Assembly (NCBI RefSeq): GCF_000281975.1
Contig: NZ_AKKE01000020.1
Span: forward strand, 1 to 64,000
Direction of reading: 5' to 3'
DNA: 64,000 nucleotides
DNA from: Novosphingobium sp. AP12
GTDB lineage: Bacteria > Pseudomonadota > Alphaproteobacteria > Sphingomonadales > Sphingomonadaceae
This document shows, in pieces, positions 63,015 through 64,000 of this stretch. The translations under genes and the position numbers were made by a program. Each line of letters opens with the position of its first letter. Within the stretch, counting starts at the first letter, position 1. The notes below the pieces were generated by a model, which saw only the letters and a program-made list of their open reading frames with translations, ran no database searches and was not told the DNA's origin.

Positions 63015-64000
63015 GGGAACAGGCCGTGAAGATACCAGCGGGGGTCGGGCGTCTCGCCGAACAACCCGCTGCGGAAGATCCAGTAGCGGCGACCCTCGGC
63101 GTCCTCGATGCGGTAGTAGTCGCGCGTGTCGCCCGCACCGCCGGGGAGGTGGCCGCCGCGCCTCCGCCACCATTCCGCGCCGATCCGCTCGGGCCCTTCG
63201 GCGAGGCGGACGTCGTGGAGGCGGCCCCGCCAGCGGAAGCGCTGGGGCGGGCTGTCAGGCACGCCGGCGATCACGTCGACCGGCTGCGGCGGGTCGAGCA
63301 GCAGCAGCGGGCGGGTGGGCCGCTCATCCGCCTTCGGCCATGAAACCGGGGGCGCCTGTTTCGCTGGGACCAGCCCCTGCGCGCGTTCGGGCAAGTGGCG
63401 GTCGCGGGGGACGAGGCGGCTCACGCGGTCCTCGCCGAGCCGCACGCTGAGCCGGTCGACCAGCGCGGCGACGCTGTCCTCGTTCTCCTCCTTGCGGCTT
63501 TCCAGCCCCATCTGCCGCGAGGGCAGGTGCTCCACCGTCAGCACCGCGAGGCTGATCGCATCGAAGCCGTAGCCGGGGTCGAGCGGGTCGGAGAGCGTAT
63601 CGATCCGCTCGCGCAGCAGACGCATGACCGCGGCGGGATCGCGCACCGGCTGGCCGGTCTCCACGGCGAGGCGCGGGCGCACGTTGTCGCTGCGCTGGAG
63701 CAGGACGAGGAAGCGGCGGCCGCCGAGCTGGCGCTGCTCCATGATCCTTGCCGCCTGCGCCAGCAGGTCCTCGATCACGTCGAGTGCGTCGTCGGTGCGG
63801 GCGAGCGGTTCGGGGAAGCGAGTCTCCAGCCGGATCGGTTCGGCGGGGCGGAGCGGGGTGATCGGGCTGCCCGCCTCGCCCAGGATCGCGCGCAGGCGCA
63901 TCACCGCCGTCTCGCCGAAGCGCGCCGCCAGCCCCGCCATCGGCCGCGAGGCGAGGTCGCCCAAGGTCGTGAGCCCGGCGCGGCGCAGGCCGGAAAGCTT
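63011..64000 (-). CDS. imuB: ImuB, Y-family polymerase-like protein (partial)
   Basis: The catalytically inactive Y-family protein that brings DnaE2 to the replication clamp during SOS repair. The window contains the last ~329 residues; the start lies beyond base 64000. The visible part begins in the thumb (KLSGLRRAGLTTLGDLASRP), covers the little-finger domain and ends with the ImuB-specific C-terminal region (YYRIEDAEGRRYWIFRSGLF). The stop overlaps the dnaE2 start (GTGA), the usual cassette order. A LexA-controlled promoter would lie upstream, outside the window. Confidence 0.92.
   Translation of the reverse strand, partial: KLSGLRRAGLTTLGDLASRPMAGLAARFGETAVMRLRAILGEAGSPITPLRPAEPIRLETRFPEPLARTDDALDVIEDLLAQAARIMEQRQLGGRRFLVLLQRSDNVRPRLAVETGQPVRDPAAVMRLLRERIDTLSDPLDPGYGFDAISLAVLTVEHLPSRQMGLESRKEENEDSVAALVDRLSVRLGEDRVSRLVPRDRHLPERAQGLVPAKQAPPVSWPKADERPTRPLLLLDPPQPVDVIAGVPDSPPQRFRWRGRLHDVRLAEGPERIGAEWWRRRGGHLPGGAGDTRDYYRIEDAEGRRYWIFRSGLFGETPDPRWYLHGLFP

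Noticed and set aside
1..64000. CRISPR arrays, tRNA or rRNA genes, replication origin
   Set aside because: I found no regularly spaced direct repeats, no cloverleaf-like segments in the gaps, and no DnaA-box cluster. Absence was judged by eye only.

Overview
The window is high-GC, densely coded bacterial chromosome from an alphaproteobacterium, most likely a Sphingomonadaceae member (Novosphingobium/Sphingomonas-like). The evidence is a GapR/DUF2312 protein, a DUF1244 protein, an adjacent yebC-ruvC pair, an imuB-dnaE2 mutasome, a fused PabB-PabC, and sphingomonad-style extragenic palindromes. The exact genus is inference. I saw no rRNA, tRNA or CRISPR array.

Layout. (1) 1-1422: the tail of an unknown gene, then ruvC and yebC. 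(2) 2313-24706: a surface-polysaccharide locus of the ABC-transporter-dependent (capsule) type. It holds KpsD/Wza-, KpsE-, KpsM- and KpsT-like export genes, a 1403-aa triple-module glycosyltransferase, a 1001-aa TPR-glycosyltransferase, further glycosyltransferases, two FkbM methyltransferases, a radical SAM/SPASM protein, a secreted GH66-like glucanase, a membrane coiled-coil protein and two orphan proteins. No kpsC/kpsS (Kdo linker) genes lie in the window. (3) 24707-28662: a scrap zone with a decayed parA, then a CPBP protease and gapR, then a small multidrug resistance (SMR) gene destroyed by an IS6-family relic. The relic carries an intact-looking Phd/VapC toxin-antitoxin pair between its transposase fragments. 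(4) 28667-55192: conserved genes, including DUF1244, pyruvate kinase, an acetyltransferase, YggS, a ThiE-like protein, FtsK, a CPA2 antiporter, alanine dehydrogenase, a thioesterase, oligopeptidase B, aminopeptidase P and a cupin. They continue with an EF-hand protein plus two-component system, an M1 aminopeptidase, a DUF853 ATPase, PabBC, an aminotransferase, an RluA-type synthase and ArfB. (5) 55249-58937: a second mosaic zone with fragments of DUF1254 and VapBC genes, an ArdC-like antirestriction protein, a mini sigma-region-4 protein and an outer-membrane beta-barrel gene broken by an amber codon. (6) 59473-64000: a small membrane protein, dnaE2 and partial imuB.

The polysaccharide locus reads as one functional unit. 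Glycosyltransferases build the chain, FkbM and radical SAM enzymes may decorate it, KpsM/T/E/D-like proteins export it, and a GH66-like enzyme may trim it. This is the best candidate for an undescribed system. The two mosaic zones show repeated insertion and decay of mobile DNA beside housekeeping genes.
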